Notes: generated from the sequence alone by a model not told the origin. A DNA stretch of 64,000 bases from Aeromicrobium erythreum (GCF_001509405.1 NZ_CP011502.1:2976001-3040000); one strand, 5' to 3'. Positions 1 through 9,046 are shown, numbered from the stretch's first letter. Numbers and translations are program-made.

Positions 1-701
1 GCCCGCGCCAGGGCGAGGTCGGGGCGTCGCGTGCCGCTGACCTGCTCGGGGTGCGCGACCATCGCGTCGGCCACCCGGCGCTCGGCGCTGCCCGGCTCGG
101 CCCTCATGAGCCGGCCGACCCCGCGGGCCAGCCGCTCGAGCGACGTCGCCAGCAGGGGCGCGCCGCAGCCGTCGACGCCGACCACGTCGGGCGGACCGAC
201 GAGCTCGGTGAACGTGGCCGTGATGGCCCGCTGCACCGGGTGGTCGGGGTCGAGGTAGTCGTGGGTGGACCAACCGCGCTGGACGCAGGTCAGCAGCATC
301 GCCGCGTGCTTGCCCGAGCAGTCCATCCGGATCGGCAGGCGGCCCTCCCCGGCCCGCAGCACGGCGGCGTGCTCGTGCGGGTCGACCGGGTAGGACGGCG
401 GGGTCTGCAGCGCCGACTCGTCGAGGTCGCCGCGCGCCAGGATCTCGCGGACGCCCTCGAGGTGGAACGGCTCGGCGGAGTGGCTCGCGGCGGCCAGGGC
501 CAGCAGTCGCGGCTCCAGGTCGAGACCCTCCCGCACGAGACCAGCGGCCTGGAACGGTTTGTTCGTCGACCGGGGGAACACGACGGTGCCGGGGTCGCCG
601 ATCGACCACACGGTCTGCCCGTCCGGGTCGACCCGCACGGCCATCCCCCGATGACGGCTCTCCACGAGCCCTGACCGCACGACCTCGGCGACGACGTCCA
701 T
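1..701 (-). CDS. L-asparaginase II family protein, 3' end cut by window edge
   Basis: The reading frame runs leftward off the window, so about 233 N-terminal residues are visible. Short motifs typical of the bacterial asparaginase II family (pfam06089 type) are present: STNKPFQA near residue 45, SHSAEPFH near 73, MDCSGKHAAML near 125 and GVDGCGAPLLATSL near 180. The expected role is hydrolysis of L-asparagine to aspartate and ammonia. The start ATG (699-701) lies 6 nt after a TAGGCT -10 hexamer (708-713), so the mRNA is probably leaderless. The next gene rightward is divergent. The family call is firm; substrate range and subcellular location cannot be judged from a partial protein. Confidence 0.85.
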   Translation of the reverse strand, partial: MDVVAEVVRSGLVESRHRGMAVRVDPDGQTVWSIGDPGTVVFPRSTNKPFQAAGLVREGLDLEPRLLALAAASHSAEPFHLEGVREILARGDLDESALQTPPSYPVDPHEHAAVLRAGEGRLPIRMDCSGKHAAMLLTCVQRGWSTHDYLDPDHPVQRAITATFTELVGPPDVVGVDGCGAPLLATSLERLARGVGRLMRAEPGSAERRVADAMVAHPEQVSGTRRPDLALAR

Positions 702-839
702 CGCCCCAGCCTAGGTCCATCCCGCGACGCCGAAGCGCCCCGGGACGGCGTCGCGCGCCGCTAGACTCGCCGCGTCATCACGGTGACGCGCCGCCCCTGC
801 CGACCGACGATCGCGAGCCCCCACGATGAGCCCCCACTG

Positions 840-1925
840 ATGAGTACTGCACCCTCGGACCTCGACGACCTGCACGTCATCATCCCGGCCGGCGGCGCGG
901 GCACCCGGCTGTGGCCGCTGTCGCGTGCCGGCCGCCCGAAGTTCCTGCTCGACCTGACCGGCTCGGGCCGCACCTTGCTGCAGCAGACGTGGGACCGCGT
1001 GACGAAGCTCGTACCGCCCGAGCGGGTGCACGTCGTCACCGGGCCGCGGCACGCCGACGCCGTGCGCGCGCAGCTGCCCGGGCTGACCAGCGTCTTCGTC
1101 GAGCCGTCGCCGCGCGACTCGATGCCGGCCATCGGGCTCGCGACCGCCGTCGTGCTCGCCCGGCACCCCGAGGCCGTCGTCGCGTCGTTCGCCGCCGACC
1201 ACGTCATCACCGGCGAGGACCGCTTCGCCGACGCCGTCGCGCAGGCCGTCCGGACCGCGCGCACGGGGGCCGTGACCACCATCGGCATCTCGCCCCGCTC
1301 CCCCTCCACGGCGTTCGGGTACGTCGAGTCGGGCGCGCCGCTCGCGGTCGACGGCGCGCCGAGCGCGCGGACCGTCGTGCGCTTCGTCGAGAAGCCCGAC
1401 GAGGAGACCGCGCGCGCCTACCTGCGGGCCGGCACCTTCAGCTGGAACGCGGGCATGTTCGTCACCCGCGCCGACGTCCTCCTCGGCCACCTCGCCCGGC
1501 TCCAGCCGACCCTGCACGCGGGTCTGCAGCGCATCGCCGCAGCCTGGGACGGCCCGGATGCGCAGACCGTGCTCGAGGCCGTCTGGCCGTCGCTCACCCG
1601 CATCGCCATCGACCACGCCGTCGCGGAGCCGGTGTCGCTCACCGGCGGCATCGCGACCGTGCCCGGCCGCTTCGGCTGGGACGACATCGGCGACTTCGCC
1701 GCCCTCCACGAGCTGGGCGTCAGCGGCGACACCGGCGTCGTCTGGGTCGACGCCGACGGCCTCGTCCGCACCACCGGTGGCGTCACCGTCGCCGTCGTCG
1801 GCATCCCCGGTGCCGTCGTCGTGCAGACCGACGACGCCCTCCTCGTCACCACCGTCGAACACGCGCAGCGCGTCAAGGAGGTCCCCGCCGCCCTCGCCGC
1901 GTCGGGCCGGACCGACCTGGTCTGA
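840..1925 (+). CDS. manC: Mannose-1-phosphate guanylyltransferase
   Basis: A 361-residue nucleotidyltransferase that should make GDP-mannose from mannose-1-phosphate and GTP. The pyrophosphorylase signature GGAGTRLWPLSR sits near residue 17, followed by KFLLDL, the EPSPRDS motif near 90, the metal/nucleotide region FAADHVI near 118 and FVEKPDEE near 180. It is close to the usual single-domain length, without the fused C-terminal isomerase of ManC/AlgA. A GTG at 783 would add 19 residues of no family similarity, so I chose the ATG at 840. A TAGACT -10-like hexamer lies at 762-767. Mannose-6-phosphate isomerase on the facing strand fits a GDP-mannose supply role for glycan synthesis. Confidence 0.88.
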   Translation: MSTAPSDLDDLHVIIPAGGAGTRLWPLSRAGRPKFLLDLTGSGRTLLQQTWDRVTKLVPPERVHVVTGPRHADAVRAQLPGLTSVFVEPSPRDSMPAIGLATAVVLARHPEAVVASFAADHVITGEDRFADAVAQAVRTARTGAVTTIGISPRSPSTAFGYVESGAPLAVDGAPSARTVVRFVEKPDEETARAYLRAGTFSWNAGMFVTRADVLLGHLARLQPTLHAGLQRIAAAWDGPDAQTVLEAVWPSLTRIAIDHAVAEPVSLTGGIATVPGRFGWDDIGDFAALHELGVSGDTGVVWVDADGLVRTTGGVTVAVVGIPGAVVVQTDDALLVTTVEHAQRVKEVPAALAASGRTDLV

Positions 1926-2042
1926 CGGTCGGCGGGGCGTCGTCGTCCGGTCCTGTCGGTCCGCTGCCGCGGGGGCTCGGCTTGCTGCTGCGCTGCCGCA
2001 GGGGCCTCGGCTTGCTGGTGCGCTGCCTCGGCTGGCGCTGGG

Positions 2043-2077
2043 GGTGGTCTTCGAAAGGGCCTGGACCGGGCGGCTGG
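2043..2077 (+). repeat. 35-bp interspersed repeat, copy A
   Basis: The segment around TCTTCGAAAGGGCCTGGACC is almost identical to the reverse complement of 15972-16005. A shorter related copy (CGAAAGGGCCTCGACCGGG) lies at 15585-15603. All copies are in non-coding DNA next to GGCTTCTCGCTCGGG-type or similar GC-rich low-complexity sequence, so this looks like one dispersed repeat family. Confidence 0.75.
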
Positions 2078-2140
2078 CGACCGCGCCGGCCCGGGTCCGC
2101 CGGCTGCGGCCTGCGCAGGACGCGGGATGCTCCCCCCTGG

Positions 2141-2290
2141 CGGTAGGTAGCACGCGTCATCAGCACCCAGTAGCGCGTGTCACCTACCGCTCACCCACAT
2201 TCCGCATCCCACCTACCGCGCCAGAGGGTGCAGCGGTAGGTAGCACGCGTCATCAGGCCCCAGTAGCGCGTGTCACCTACCGCTCACCCA
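2141..2290. repeat. Two copies of a 57-bp palindromic intergenic repeat
   Basis: Copies at 2141-2197 and 2234-2290 share nearly all bases. Each has arms CGGTAGGTAGCACGCG and CGCGTGTCACCTACCG around a short loop, an almost perfect inverted repeat, and ends with CTCACCCA. An orphan half arm (ACCTACCGCG) lies at 2211-2220. They sit between two convergent genes, as REP-like elements or bidirectional terminators often do, but there is no T-run. Confidence 0.85.
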
Positions 2291-2317
2291 CCGCACCGGA
2301 GGACGAGACCCCAGCCG

Positions 2318-3502
2318 TCAGACGAGGTCGGTGAGCTCGGTGGGCGGCAGGTCGGGGGCGGGGGTGTAGGCCTGCGCGACCTCGCCGGTGCCGACGGCGT
2401 GAAGGACACCGTCGGACTCGTCGGCGAACACCGCCTCGCCGCGGGCGAGGTGCTCGCGCTCGCCGGCCTCGTTCACGACCTCGACCTCGCCGCCGAGGCA
2501 GACGACGATGCGACGGCCGTCGTCGGGGAGGCGGGCGCCGTCGGGCTCGGCCGACGAGCACTGCGTCACCGAGAGGGCGAACTCGTGCAGGCCCGGGCTG
2601 TAGACGTCGGTGGAGAAGCCGAACTGGTCGGCGTCGACGCGCGCCAGTCGCGACATGCCGCGGTCGAGGCAGCGGACGAGACCCTGCGGGTCGAGGTGCT
2701 TGCCCGTCAGTCCGCCGCGCAGCACGTTGTCGGAGGACACCATGACCTCGACGCACAGGCCGCTGAGGTGGGCGTGGATGATGCCGGCGCCGAGGTAGGC
2801 GGCCTCGCCGGGCTGCAGCGTCAAGCGGTTGAGCAGCAGCGACATGACGACGCCGACGTCGCCCGGGTGGTGCTCGTCGACGAGCACGGCCGTCGCGTAC
2901 GCGCGCTTGATGTCGATGCCGCGGTCCACACCCGCGCGGCAGGCGGCCACGACCGCCGCCACCTCCTCGGGGGACGGACGGTCCGTGAGCAGGTCCTCGA
3001 CGATGCGCACGATGCCGAGGAACCCGGGCTGACGACGCAGGTTCTCGACGAGCTGGTGCACGCGCGGCACGTCGATCGCGGCGAGCACGCGCAGGATCTC
3101 GGCCGTCGGACGGAAGCCGACGAGCGTGTCGAACGCGGTCAACGCGTACACCATCTCCGGCTTCGGGTGCGGGTCCTTGTACACGCGGTGCGGGGCGTCC
3201 AGCGGCACGCCGGCGGCCTCCTCGGCCTCGAACCCCTCCTGCGCGAGGACGGCGTTCGGGTGCACCTGGATCGACAGCGGTCGGTCGGCGGCCAGGATCT
3301 TGAGCATGAACGGCAGCTCGCCGGCCACCTCTCGCAGCGAGACCGGACCGTCGGCGCCCTGCACCGTCGAGGGGTTCAGCGGGTGGGTGCCCATCCAGAT
3401 CTCGGCCACCGGAGCACCGTCGGGCGTGCGGCCGAGGAAGCGCGGGATGGCGTCAGGAGAGCCCCAGTCGTAGTCGCGGTCGGGGTTGTCCAGTCGTCGC
3501 AT
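2318..3502 (-). CDS. manA: Mannose-6-phosphate isomerase, class I
   Basis: A 394-residue zinc-dependent isomerase interconverting mannose-6-phosphate and fructose-6-phosphate. The zinc-site segments are visible: IQVHPN near residue 98, KPEMVYAL near 135 and HAHLSG near 264 followed by VMVSSDNVLRGGL. The C-terminal cupin portion is complete. A GGAGAGG ribosome site precedes the ATG. The gene lies 26 bp downstream of the DEAD-box helicase on the same strand and may be co-transcribed. With ManC it supplies GDP-mannose for glycans. Confidence 0.93.
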   Translation of the reverse strand: MRRLDNPDRDYDWGSPDAIPRFLGRTPDGAPVAEIWMGTHPLNPSTVQGADGPVSLREVAGELPFMLKILAADRPLSIQVHPNAVLAQEGFEAEEAAGVPLDAPHRVYKDPHPKPEMVYALTAFDTLVGFRPTAEILRVLAAIDVPRVHQLVENLRRQPGFLGIVRIVEDLLTDRPSPEEVAAVVAACRAGVDRGIDIKRAYATAVLVDEHHPGDVGVVMSLLLNRLTLQPGEAAYLGAGIIHAHLSGLCVEVMVSSDNVLRGGLTGKHLDPQGLVRCLDRGMSRLARVDADQFGFSTDVYSPGLHEFALSVTQCSSAEPDGARLPDDGRRIVVCLGGEVEVVNEAGEREHLARGEAVFADESDGVLHAVGTGEVAQAYTPAPDLPPTELTDLV

Positions 3503-3528
3503 CTCGTCCTCTCCTCGGCCGACGGCCG

Positions 3529-5397
3529 TCAGTGACCCTTGGGGTGGCGGGGCTTGCGGGGCGACTCGCCGTCCTTCGACCAGCTGCCGCGCTGACCGCC
3601 CTTGCCCTTGCCGCCCGGTGCGCCCGAGCCCTTGCGGTGCGCGGTCGGCCGGTCGTCGCGCGAGGAGCGTCCACCCCGGGCGCCACGGTCGGCCTGCAGG
3701 TCGATGCGACGTCCGGAGATCCGCGTGTCGGCGAGCGCCTCGAACACCGCCGGGGGCAGGTCCTGCGGGAGCTCGACGACGGCGTGGTCGATGCCGAGGG
3801 TGATCTTGCCGAAGTCGGCGCGACGCAGACCGCCCTCGTTGGCGAGCGCGCCGACGATCATCGACGGCGTCACCTTGTGCCGCTTGCCGACGGCGATCCG
3901 GTACGGCGCCCAGCCGTCCTTCGACGGGCGCGCAGGGCGGTCACCGGCGTCGCGCGCCGGCCGGTCCTGCCGCTCCGGGCGCTCACGCCGCTCCTTCTTC
4001 GGCGGGTCCGGACGCAGGAAGAACTCCTTGTCGTCCGTGCTCATCACCGCGAGCGCCGCGGCCACGTCGAGCATCTCGACGTCGTGCTCGCGCACGTAGT
4101 CCTCCACGAGGCCCCGGAAGGCGTGGAACTGGGCGGAGCCCATGCTGTCGGTGATCGCCTGCGCGAACTTGGCGGTACGGCGCGCGTTGACCTCGTCGAC
4201 GCTGGGCACGCCGGTCTCCTCGACCGGGCGTCCCGACACCTTCTCGATCGCCGACAGGAGCCGACGCTCGCGCGGGGTGACGAACAGGATCGCCTCGCCG
4301 CTGCGCCCGGCACGGCCCGTGCGGCCGACCCGGTGCACGTACGCCTCGGGGTCGTGGGGGATGTCGTAGTTGACGACGTGGGTGATGCGGTCGACGTCGA
4401 GACCGCGCGCGGCCACGTCGGTGGCGACGAGGATGTCGAGCGAGCCGTTCTTCAGCGCCGTCACGGTCCGCTCGCGCTGCGCCTGGACGAGGTCGCCGTT
4501 GATGGCGGCCGCGGAGAACCCGCGCGAGCGCAGTCGCTCCGCGAGCTCCTCGGTGGCCGACTTCGTGCGGACGAAGATGATCATGGCGTCGCCGCTCTCC
4601 ACCTCGAGCAGACGCGTGAGCGCGTCGAGCTTCGCGTGGTGCGAGACGGGGATCCAGCGCTGACGCACCGTGCTCGTCGACGAGCGGGCCTGCGGCGTCG
4701 CGATGTCGGCGGGGTCGTGCAGGTAGCGCTTCGCGAGGCGGCGGATGGCCGGCGGCATCGTGGCCGAGAACAGCGCGACCTGCTTGTACTCGGGGGTGTC
4801 GGCGAGGATCCGCTCGACGTCCTCCGCGAACCCCATCGCGAGCATCTCGTCGGCCTCGTCGAGCACGAGGTGGTCGAGCCCGGAGAGGTCGAGGCTGCCG
4901 CGGTCGAGGTGGTCCATGACGCGACCCGGCGTGCCGACGACGACGTGGGCACCGCGCTCGAGCCCGGCCAGCTGGGCGCCGTAGCCCTGCCCGCCGTAGA
5001 CGGGGAGCACGCGGATGCGACGCGACCGCGGCGTGTACGACGTCATCGCCTCGCAGACCTGCAGGGCCAGCTCGCGGGTGGGCGCGAGCACGAGCGCCTG
5101 CGTGGAGGCGCGGTCGGGGTCGATCTTCTCGAGGATCGGCAGCGCGAACGCAGCCGTCTTGCCGGTGCCCGTCTGCGCGAGACCGACGACGTCGCGGCCG
5201 GCGAGGAGGGCCGGCACCGCCGCCTCCTGGATGGGCGTCGGTGCCTCGTAGCCGAGCCCGCCGAGCACCTCCACCAGCTCGTCGCCCAGGCCCAGCGCGG
5301 CGAACCGGGCGCCGGGTGCGGCCGCCTCCGGGACGGTCGACGCCTCCTGCTCGGGGGTCTGGTCGGACAGGTCGGACGCGGGACGGTCGTCGGTCAT
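3529..5397 (-). CDS. DEAD/DEAH-box ATP-dependent RNA helicase (DeaD/CsdA type)
   Basis: A 622-residue RNA helicase with the full motif set: the Q motif (PTPIQ), AQTGTGKT, PTRELAL, TPGR, DEAD, SAT, IIFVRTK, ATDVAARGLD and HRVGRTGRAG. After the helicase core come an acidic/basic linker and a DbpA/CsdA-type RNA-binding domain (around residues 490-570, from PYRIAVGKRHKV to GRRIDLQ), then a Lys/Arg/Gly-rich tail. It should unwind structured RNA in ribosome assembly or mRNA turnover, often under cold stress. AGGAG lies 4 nt before the ATG. Its promoter faces that of the polysaccharide kinase gene. Confidence 0.93.
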   Translation of the reverse strand: MTDDRPASDLSDQTPEQEASTVPEAAAPGARFAALGLGDELVEVLGGLGYEAPTPIQEAAVPALLAGRDVVGLAQTGTGKTAAFALPILEKIDPDRASTQALVLAPTRELALQVCEAMTSYTPRSRRIRVLPVYGGQGYGAQLAGLERGAHVVVGTPGRVMDHLDRGSLDLSGLDHLVLDEADEMLAMGFAEDVERILADTPEYKQVALFSATMPPAIRRLAKRYLHDPADIATPQARSSTSTVRQRWIPVSHHAKLDALTRLLEVESGDAMIIFVRTKSATEELAERLRSRGFSAAAINGDLVQAQRERTVTALKNGSLDILVATDVAARGLDVDRITHVVNYDIPHDPEAYVHRVGRTGRAGRSGEAILFVTPRERRLLSAIEKVSGRPVEETGVPSVDEVNARRTAKFAQAITDSMGSAQFHAFRGLVEDYVREHDVEMLDVAAALAVMSTDDKEFFLRPDPPKKERRERPERQDRPARDAGDRPARPSKDGWAPYRIAVGKRHKVTPSMIVGALANEGGLRRADFGKITLGIDHAVVELPQDLPPAVFEALADTRISGRRIDLQADRGARGGRSSRDDRPTAHRKGSGAPGGKGKGGQRGSWSKDGESPRKPRHPKGH

Positions 5398-5547
5398 GAA
5401 GCTCCTGGTGCTGACTGCGAGACGGGGGAACCCCGTCGTGACGCAGGGTGCAACCGCTAGTCTTCCGTACCGACGGCCCCGAGACCAACCTCGGCGAGCC
5501 CGGCCTCCCTCCCCCGTGTGGCCCGAGACCGAAGGAGACGGTGCCCG

Positions 5548-6909
5548 ATGCCGAGCCCGACCCCCCGTCGAACGCTCGGATCACGCTGGCTCCTCGTGGT
5601 GCTGCTGGGGCTGCTGGGCGCGCTGGCGGGGCAGCTCGTCGTGTCGGGCCTCACACCGCGCTACGAGGCCTCGGCCGAGGTCCTCGTCTCCTCCCCGCCG
5701 GCGAGCGTCGACGGCTCGGCCCGCGCCGTCACCGCTCGCACGGTCGAGTCCTACGGCCGCCTGCTCTCCCAGCCCTACCTCCTCGACCGCGCCGCACGGG
5801 CGCTCGACGAGTCGTCGCTGCCCGCCGACTCCGTGCGTTCCGGCGTGGTCGGCGACAGCGACGTCCTGCGCGTGACGGTCCGCGACGACAGCCTCGACGT
5901 GGCGCGCGAGCGGGCAGGCGCGATCGCCGAGGCGTTCACCGCCTGGCTCGAGGACAGCCAGCAGGCGCTGCGCCCGAACCAGCAGGTCACGGGTCTGGTC
6001 ATCGACCCCGGCACCGGCTCGACCGGTCCCGTCTCGCCCCGACGCTGGCCCTACCTCCTCGGCGGTCTGCTCGTCGGGCTGCTGCTCGGCCTCGGCGTCG
6101 CGCGCTGGCGCCAGCTCGCCGACCGCGGGGTCGCGTCGGCGGACGAGCTCGAGGCGACCACCGAGGCGCCCCTGCTCGGCGCCATCGCCTACGACCGCAG
6201 CGTCCAGGACGCGCCGCTCCTCACCTCGCTGTCGCCGCAGCACCCGCGCGCGGAGTCCATCCGCATCCTGCGCACGAACCTGCAGTTCGTCGACGTCGAC
6301 CACGACCGCACCGTCATCACCGTCACGAGCGCGGTGGAGGCCGAGGGCAAGACGTCGACGGCCTGCAACCTGGCCATCGCGCTCGCACAGTCGGGCCTGC
6401 GGGTCGCGCTCGTGGAGGGCGACCTGCGCCGTCCTCAGCTCGCCGAGCAGTTCGGGCTCGAGAGCACGGTCGGCCTGACCACGGTCCTCGTCGGCCGGGT
6501 CGAGCTCGACGAGGCGATGCAGGAGACCGAGATCCCCGGCCTCGACGTGCTCACGAGCGGCGCCCGGCCGCCGAACCCGGCGGAGATCGTGCAGACCGGC
6601 GCCATGGAGCAGCTGGTCGCCGACCTGCGCCGCGCCTACGACATCGTGCTCATCGACGCACCTCCACTGCTGCCCGTCACCGACGCGACGATCCTGGCCC
6701 TGTTGTCCGACGGCGCCCTGCTCGTCGTGCGCCACGGCCGCACCGGCCACGACCAGGTGCGCGCTGCCGTCGAGCGGCTGCAAACGGTGGGCGCGACGCT
6801 CTTCGGCACGGTGCTCTCGATGTCGCCACGCCGCGCCGCAGGACGCTTCGGCTACGGGTACGAGTACGCGACGCAGTCGTCGCGACGTCGCCCGCGCCGC
6901 GGTCGCTGA
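5548..6909 (+). CDS. Polysaccharide co-polymerase / BY-type protein tyrosine autokinase
   Basis: A 453-residue fusion of a Wzz-like membrane adaptor and a cytoplasmic BY-kinase. Transmembrane helices lie near residues 14-33 and 166-185 with an extracytoplasmic stretch between. The kinase half has the deviant Walker A (SAVEAEGKTST, 261-271), Walker A' (VALVEGDLRRP) and Walker B (IVLIDAPPLLP). Tyrosines 436, 438 and 440 in the basic tail are the expected autophosphorylation cluster. Walker A' carries Glu where many BY-kinases have the first Asp. An upstream in-frame ATG at 5518 exists, but the ribosome site GAAGGAG at 5531 favours 5548. Role: chain-length control of a surface polysaccharide. 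The convergent neighbour is a tyrosine phosphatase. Confidence 0.9.
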   Translation: MPSPTPRRTLGSRWLLVVLLGLLGALAGQLVVSGLTPRYEASAEVLVSSPPASVDGSARAVTARTVESYGRLLSQPYLLDRAARALDESSLPADSVRSGVVGDSDVLRVTVRDDSLDVARERAGAIAEAFTAWLEDSQQALRPNQQVTGLVIDPGTGSTGPVSPRRWPYLLGGLLVGLLLGLGVARWRQLADRGVASADELEATTEAPLLGAIAYDRSVQDAPLLTSLSPQHPRAESIRILRTNLQFVDVDHDRTVITVTSAVEAEGKTSTACNLAIALAQSGLRVALVEGDLRRPQLAEQFGLESTVGLTTVLVGRVELDEAMQETEIPGLDVLTSGARPPNPAEIVQTGAMEQLVADLRRAYDIVLIDAPPLLPVTDATILALLSDGALLVVRHGRTGHDQVRAAVERLQTVGATLFGTVLSMSPRRAAGRFGYGYEYATQSSRRRPRRGR

Positions 6910-6931
6910 CCGCTCGCCGTCCCGGAGTCGC

Positions 6932-7486
6932 TCAGGCCAGGGTGCCGAAGGTCCGCGCGAGCCGCTCGGTCGCGTCGTCGATCAGGTCGGCGGTGCTGCG
7001 GTGCACCTCCGGCGCGCGGCGGAACGGGTCGGGCACGTCGAGCAGGCTGGGCGCGGTGCTGCGCCGCCGGGCGGCGTCGGCCACGAGCTCGGGCAGGCTG
7101 TCGGCCGTCCGGTCCTCGACGAGGGCGGCGAGCTCGAGCAGGGTGAACGTCTTCCGCAGCGCACCGGGGTCGAGCTCGAGCACGGAGGCGCGGTGCTCCT
7201 TCGTGGCGGTGAGCACGACGTCGGCCGCCTTCACGTGCGCGGGGTGCAGGGGTCGCGACCGGAAGTCCGACCCGTCGACGCCCAGGCGGGCCAGCTCGAG
7301 ACGCACCATGCTGTCGACGGGAGCGTCGCGCCAGCCCATCACGCCGGCGCTCGCGATCTCGAACCGCGCGGGGTCCAGCCGCTCGCGCAGCAGCAGCTCC
7401 ATCAGCGGCGAGCGGCAGACGTTGGCCGTGCAGACGGTGAGGATGCTCCAGCGGGCCGGCTCGGGCCGCGCACCCACCTCAGCCAC
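6932..7486 (-). CDS. Low-molecular-weight protein tyrosine phosphatase
   Basis: A 184-residue phosphatase. The P-loop CTANVCRS near residue 19 matches CX5R (the family usually has CXGNXCRSP), and the DPF motif near residue 155 supplies the general acid. It should dephosphorylate phosphotyrosine proteins, and the convergent BY-kinase 22 bp away is the obvious partner. The start overlaps the stop of the ygfZ-like gene by 8 nt, making it the last gene of a three-gene operon. That operon placement with a folate-binding protein is odd, so the kinase link is positional inference. Confidence 0.9.
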   Translation of the reverse strand: MAEVGARPEPARWSILTVCTANVCRSPLMELLLRERLDPARFEIASAGVMGWRDAPVDSMVRLELARLGVDGSDFRSRPLHPAHVKAADVVLTATKEHRASVLELDPGALRKTFTLLELAALVEDRTADSLPELVADAARRRSTAPSLLDVPDPFRRAPEVHRSTADLIDDATERLARTFGTLA

Positions 7487-8504
7487 CGGACCGGGGGCGC
7501 ACGTGCAGACCCACCTCGGGGTCGACGACGAGCTCCTGCGCGGCGGCGACCCCGTCGACGACCAGCGTCGCGTCGGTGGGCACCGAGCGCTTCAGCAGCG
7601 CGAGCCCGATCGGGCCGAGCTCGTGGTGCAGGCCGCGCGAGCCGAGCACACCGACCGCCTGGCCGGGTGCGTCCGCGCGCTCGACCGGTGAGCCGGGAGC
7701 CGGCAGCCGGTCGGCGGAGCCGTCGAGGTGCAGCAGCGTGAGCCGGCGCGGGGGACGGCCGAGGTTGTGCACGCGCGCCACCGTCTCCTGCCCGCGGTAG
7801 CAGCCCTTGTCGAGGTGCACGGCGCGCTCGAGCAGACCCACCTCGTTCGGGATGGTCCGGTCGTCGGTGTCGAGGCCGAGACGCGGGGTGCCGGACGCGA
7901 TGCGCAGCGCCTCCCACGCCCACGTCCCTGCGGGGCGGCCGTGACGCTCCGGCCACGACGCGACGTCGGCGCGCGGCTCGATCGCCCAGACCGCTCGACC
8001 GGGCGCCCCGTCGCTGCCGGGCTCGACCCGGCCGAGGACCGCGTGGGCGTCGCTCACGTCGGCGACCTCGACGCGCATCATGAAGCGCATCCGGTCGAGG
8101 AACGTCACGAGAGCGGCGCCGGCCCCGGGCTCCGTGTGGGCCCAGAAGGTGGTGCCGTCGTCGACGCCCTCGAAGGCGTGCTCGATGCGGCCCTGCGGCG
8201 TGAGCACGAGCACCTCCGTGCGCACGCCCGGCGGGAGCGACTCGAGGTGCTGGGTGGTCAGCGAGTGCAGCCACGTGAGCCGGTCGGGGCCGGTGACCGT
8301 CAGCACGTCGCGGTGCGACAGGTCGACGAAGCCCTCGCCACGCTCGAGCCGGCGCTGCTCGACGGTCAGCTCGCCGTAGTGGGCGGCGACGCCGGAGTCG
8401 GGCGCGTCGGCCTCGACGGCACCGTCGAGGCCGAGCAGCGGGCTGCGCCGGCCCGGCGCGACGGCGTCGGCGTCGCCGGCGGGAGGAACCAGGTGCTCAG
8501 ACAC
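7479..8504 (-). CDS. ygfZ: YgfZ/GcvT family tRNA-modifying / Fe-S repair protein
   Basis: A 341-residue folate-binding protein of the YgfZ (COG0354) family with the diagnostic KGCYRGQE motif near residue 242. Homologues use tetrahydrofolate to support maturation or repair of certain Fe-S enzymes. A longer open frame extends upstream, but its extra 140 residues are a shadow of the preceding gene. GTG at 8502-8504 overlaps the upstream stop by 8 nt and begins the family-like sequence. It is the middle gene of a coupled trio with the nitrobindin-like protein and the phosphatase. Confidence 0.88.
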   Translation of the reverse strand: MSEHLVPPAGDADAVAPGRRSPLLGLDGAVEADAPDSGVAAHYGELTVEQRRLERGEGFVDLSHRDVLTVTGPDRLTWLHSLTTQHLESLPPGVRTEVLVLTPQGRIEHAFEGVDDGTTFWAHTEPGAGAALVTFLDRMRFMMRVEVADVSDAHAVLGRVEPGSDGAPGRAVWAIEPRADVASWPERHGRPAGTWAWEALRIASGTPRLGLDTDDRTIPNEVGLLERAVHLDKGCYRGQETVARVHNLGRPPRRLTLLHLDGSADRLPAPGSPVERADAPGQAVGVLGSRGLHHELGPIGLALLKRSVPTDATLVVDGVAAAQELVVDPEVGLHVRPRSGG

Positions 8505-9009
8505 GGGCGAGCTTCCCCCACAGGTGCGACTGCATGCTCTGGCCCTCGGCCGCCTTGTCGACGGCGTACATGAGCGCACCCTCGACGAGGCCGTACATGC
8601 GCTGCCCGGCGGTGTACTCGACGGCGGTCGCGGTCCGCGCGACGATGTCGGTGGCCAGCGTGATCCGCGGGCCCTCCGCCACGCCGTACCAGACCTCGGC
8701 GTAGCCGGTGGGGTGGGCGAGCACGAGCTCGACGTTGATGCCCTTGCCGCCCTCGACCAGTCCGGCGGGCCGCAGGAAACCGGTCTCGAGGTCGCCGGGA
8801 CCGGTGCGGTTGCCCTCCTCGTCGGTCGTCCAGGAGCGGCTGAAGTAGTGCAGGAACGGCCGCGTGTCGTGCGCGAACACGACGTCCTGCTCGAACGCGT
8901 AGGGCTCGATCGTCGGGTACTCACCCCGCCCGTTGCCGTGCCACGTGCCGAGCAGCCATGCGAGCGGGGCCACGTCGGGGTGCAGGTCTGCCGGGATCTC
9001 GAAGGCCAT
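8497..9009 (-). CDS. Nitrobindin-like FABP-family heme-binding protein
   Basis: A 170-residue beta-barrel protein (DUF1794/THAP4-like). The motif GTWHGNGRGEYP near residue 21 is the nitrobindin signature, and H near residue 155 (in MQSHLWG) is placed like the proximal heme ligand. Characterised members bind ferric heme and isomerise peroxynitrite to nitrate. Two ATGs are possible. I chose 9007-9009 (MAFEIP) because a TACGAT -10 (9017-9022) lies 7 nt upstream and would overlap the earlier ATG. First gene of the trio with ygfZ and the phosphatase, divergent from dtd. Confidence 0.85.
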   Translation of the reverse strand: MAFEIPADLHPDVAPLAWLLGTWHGNGRGEYPTIEPYAFEQDVVFAHDTRPFLHYFSRSWTTDEEGNRTGPGDLETGFLRPAGLVEGGKGINVELVLAHPTGYAEVWYGVAEGPRITLATDIVARTATAVEYTAGQRMYGLVEGALMYAVDKAAEGQSMQSHLWGKLARV

Positions 9010-9046
9010 GCTGCCCATCGTATCGACGGCGCGCTAGCCTGCCGCC

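Larger units (their letters stand above)
1926..2317. other. Gene-free interval between convergent manC and manA
   Basis: No credible gene is seen in these 392 bases. The left part is low-complexity GGCTTGCTGCTGCGCTGCC-like sequence followed by a 35-bp element that recurs at 15.97 kb. The right part holds two copies of a 57-bp palindromic repeat. Open frames crossing it have repeat-derived composition and no family similarity. Confidence 0.7.

Noticed and set aside
31-674. Plus-strand open frames opposite the asparaginase gene
   Set aside because: Shadow frames of a gene with clear family motifs on the minus strand.
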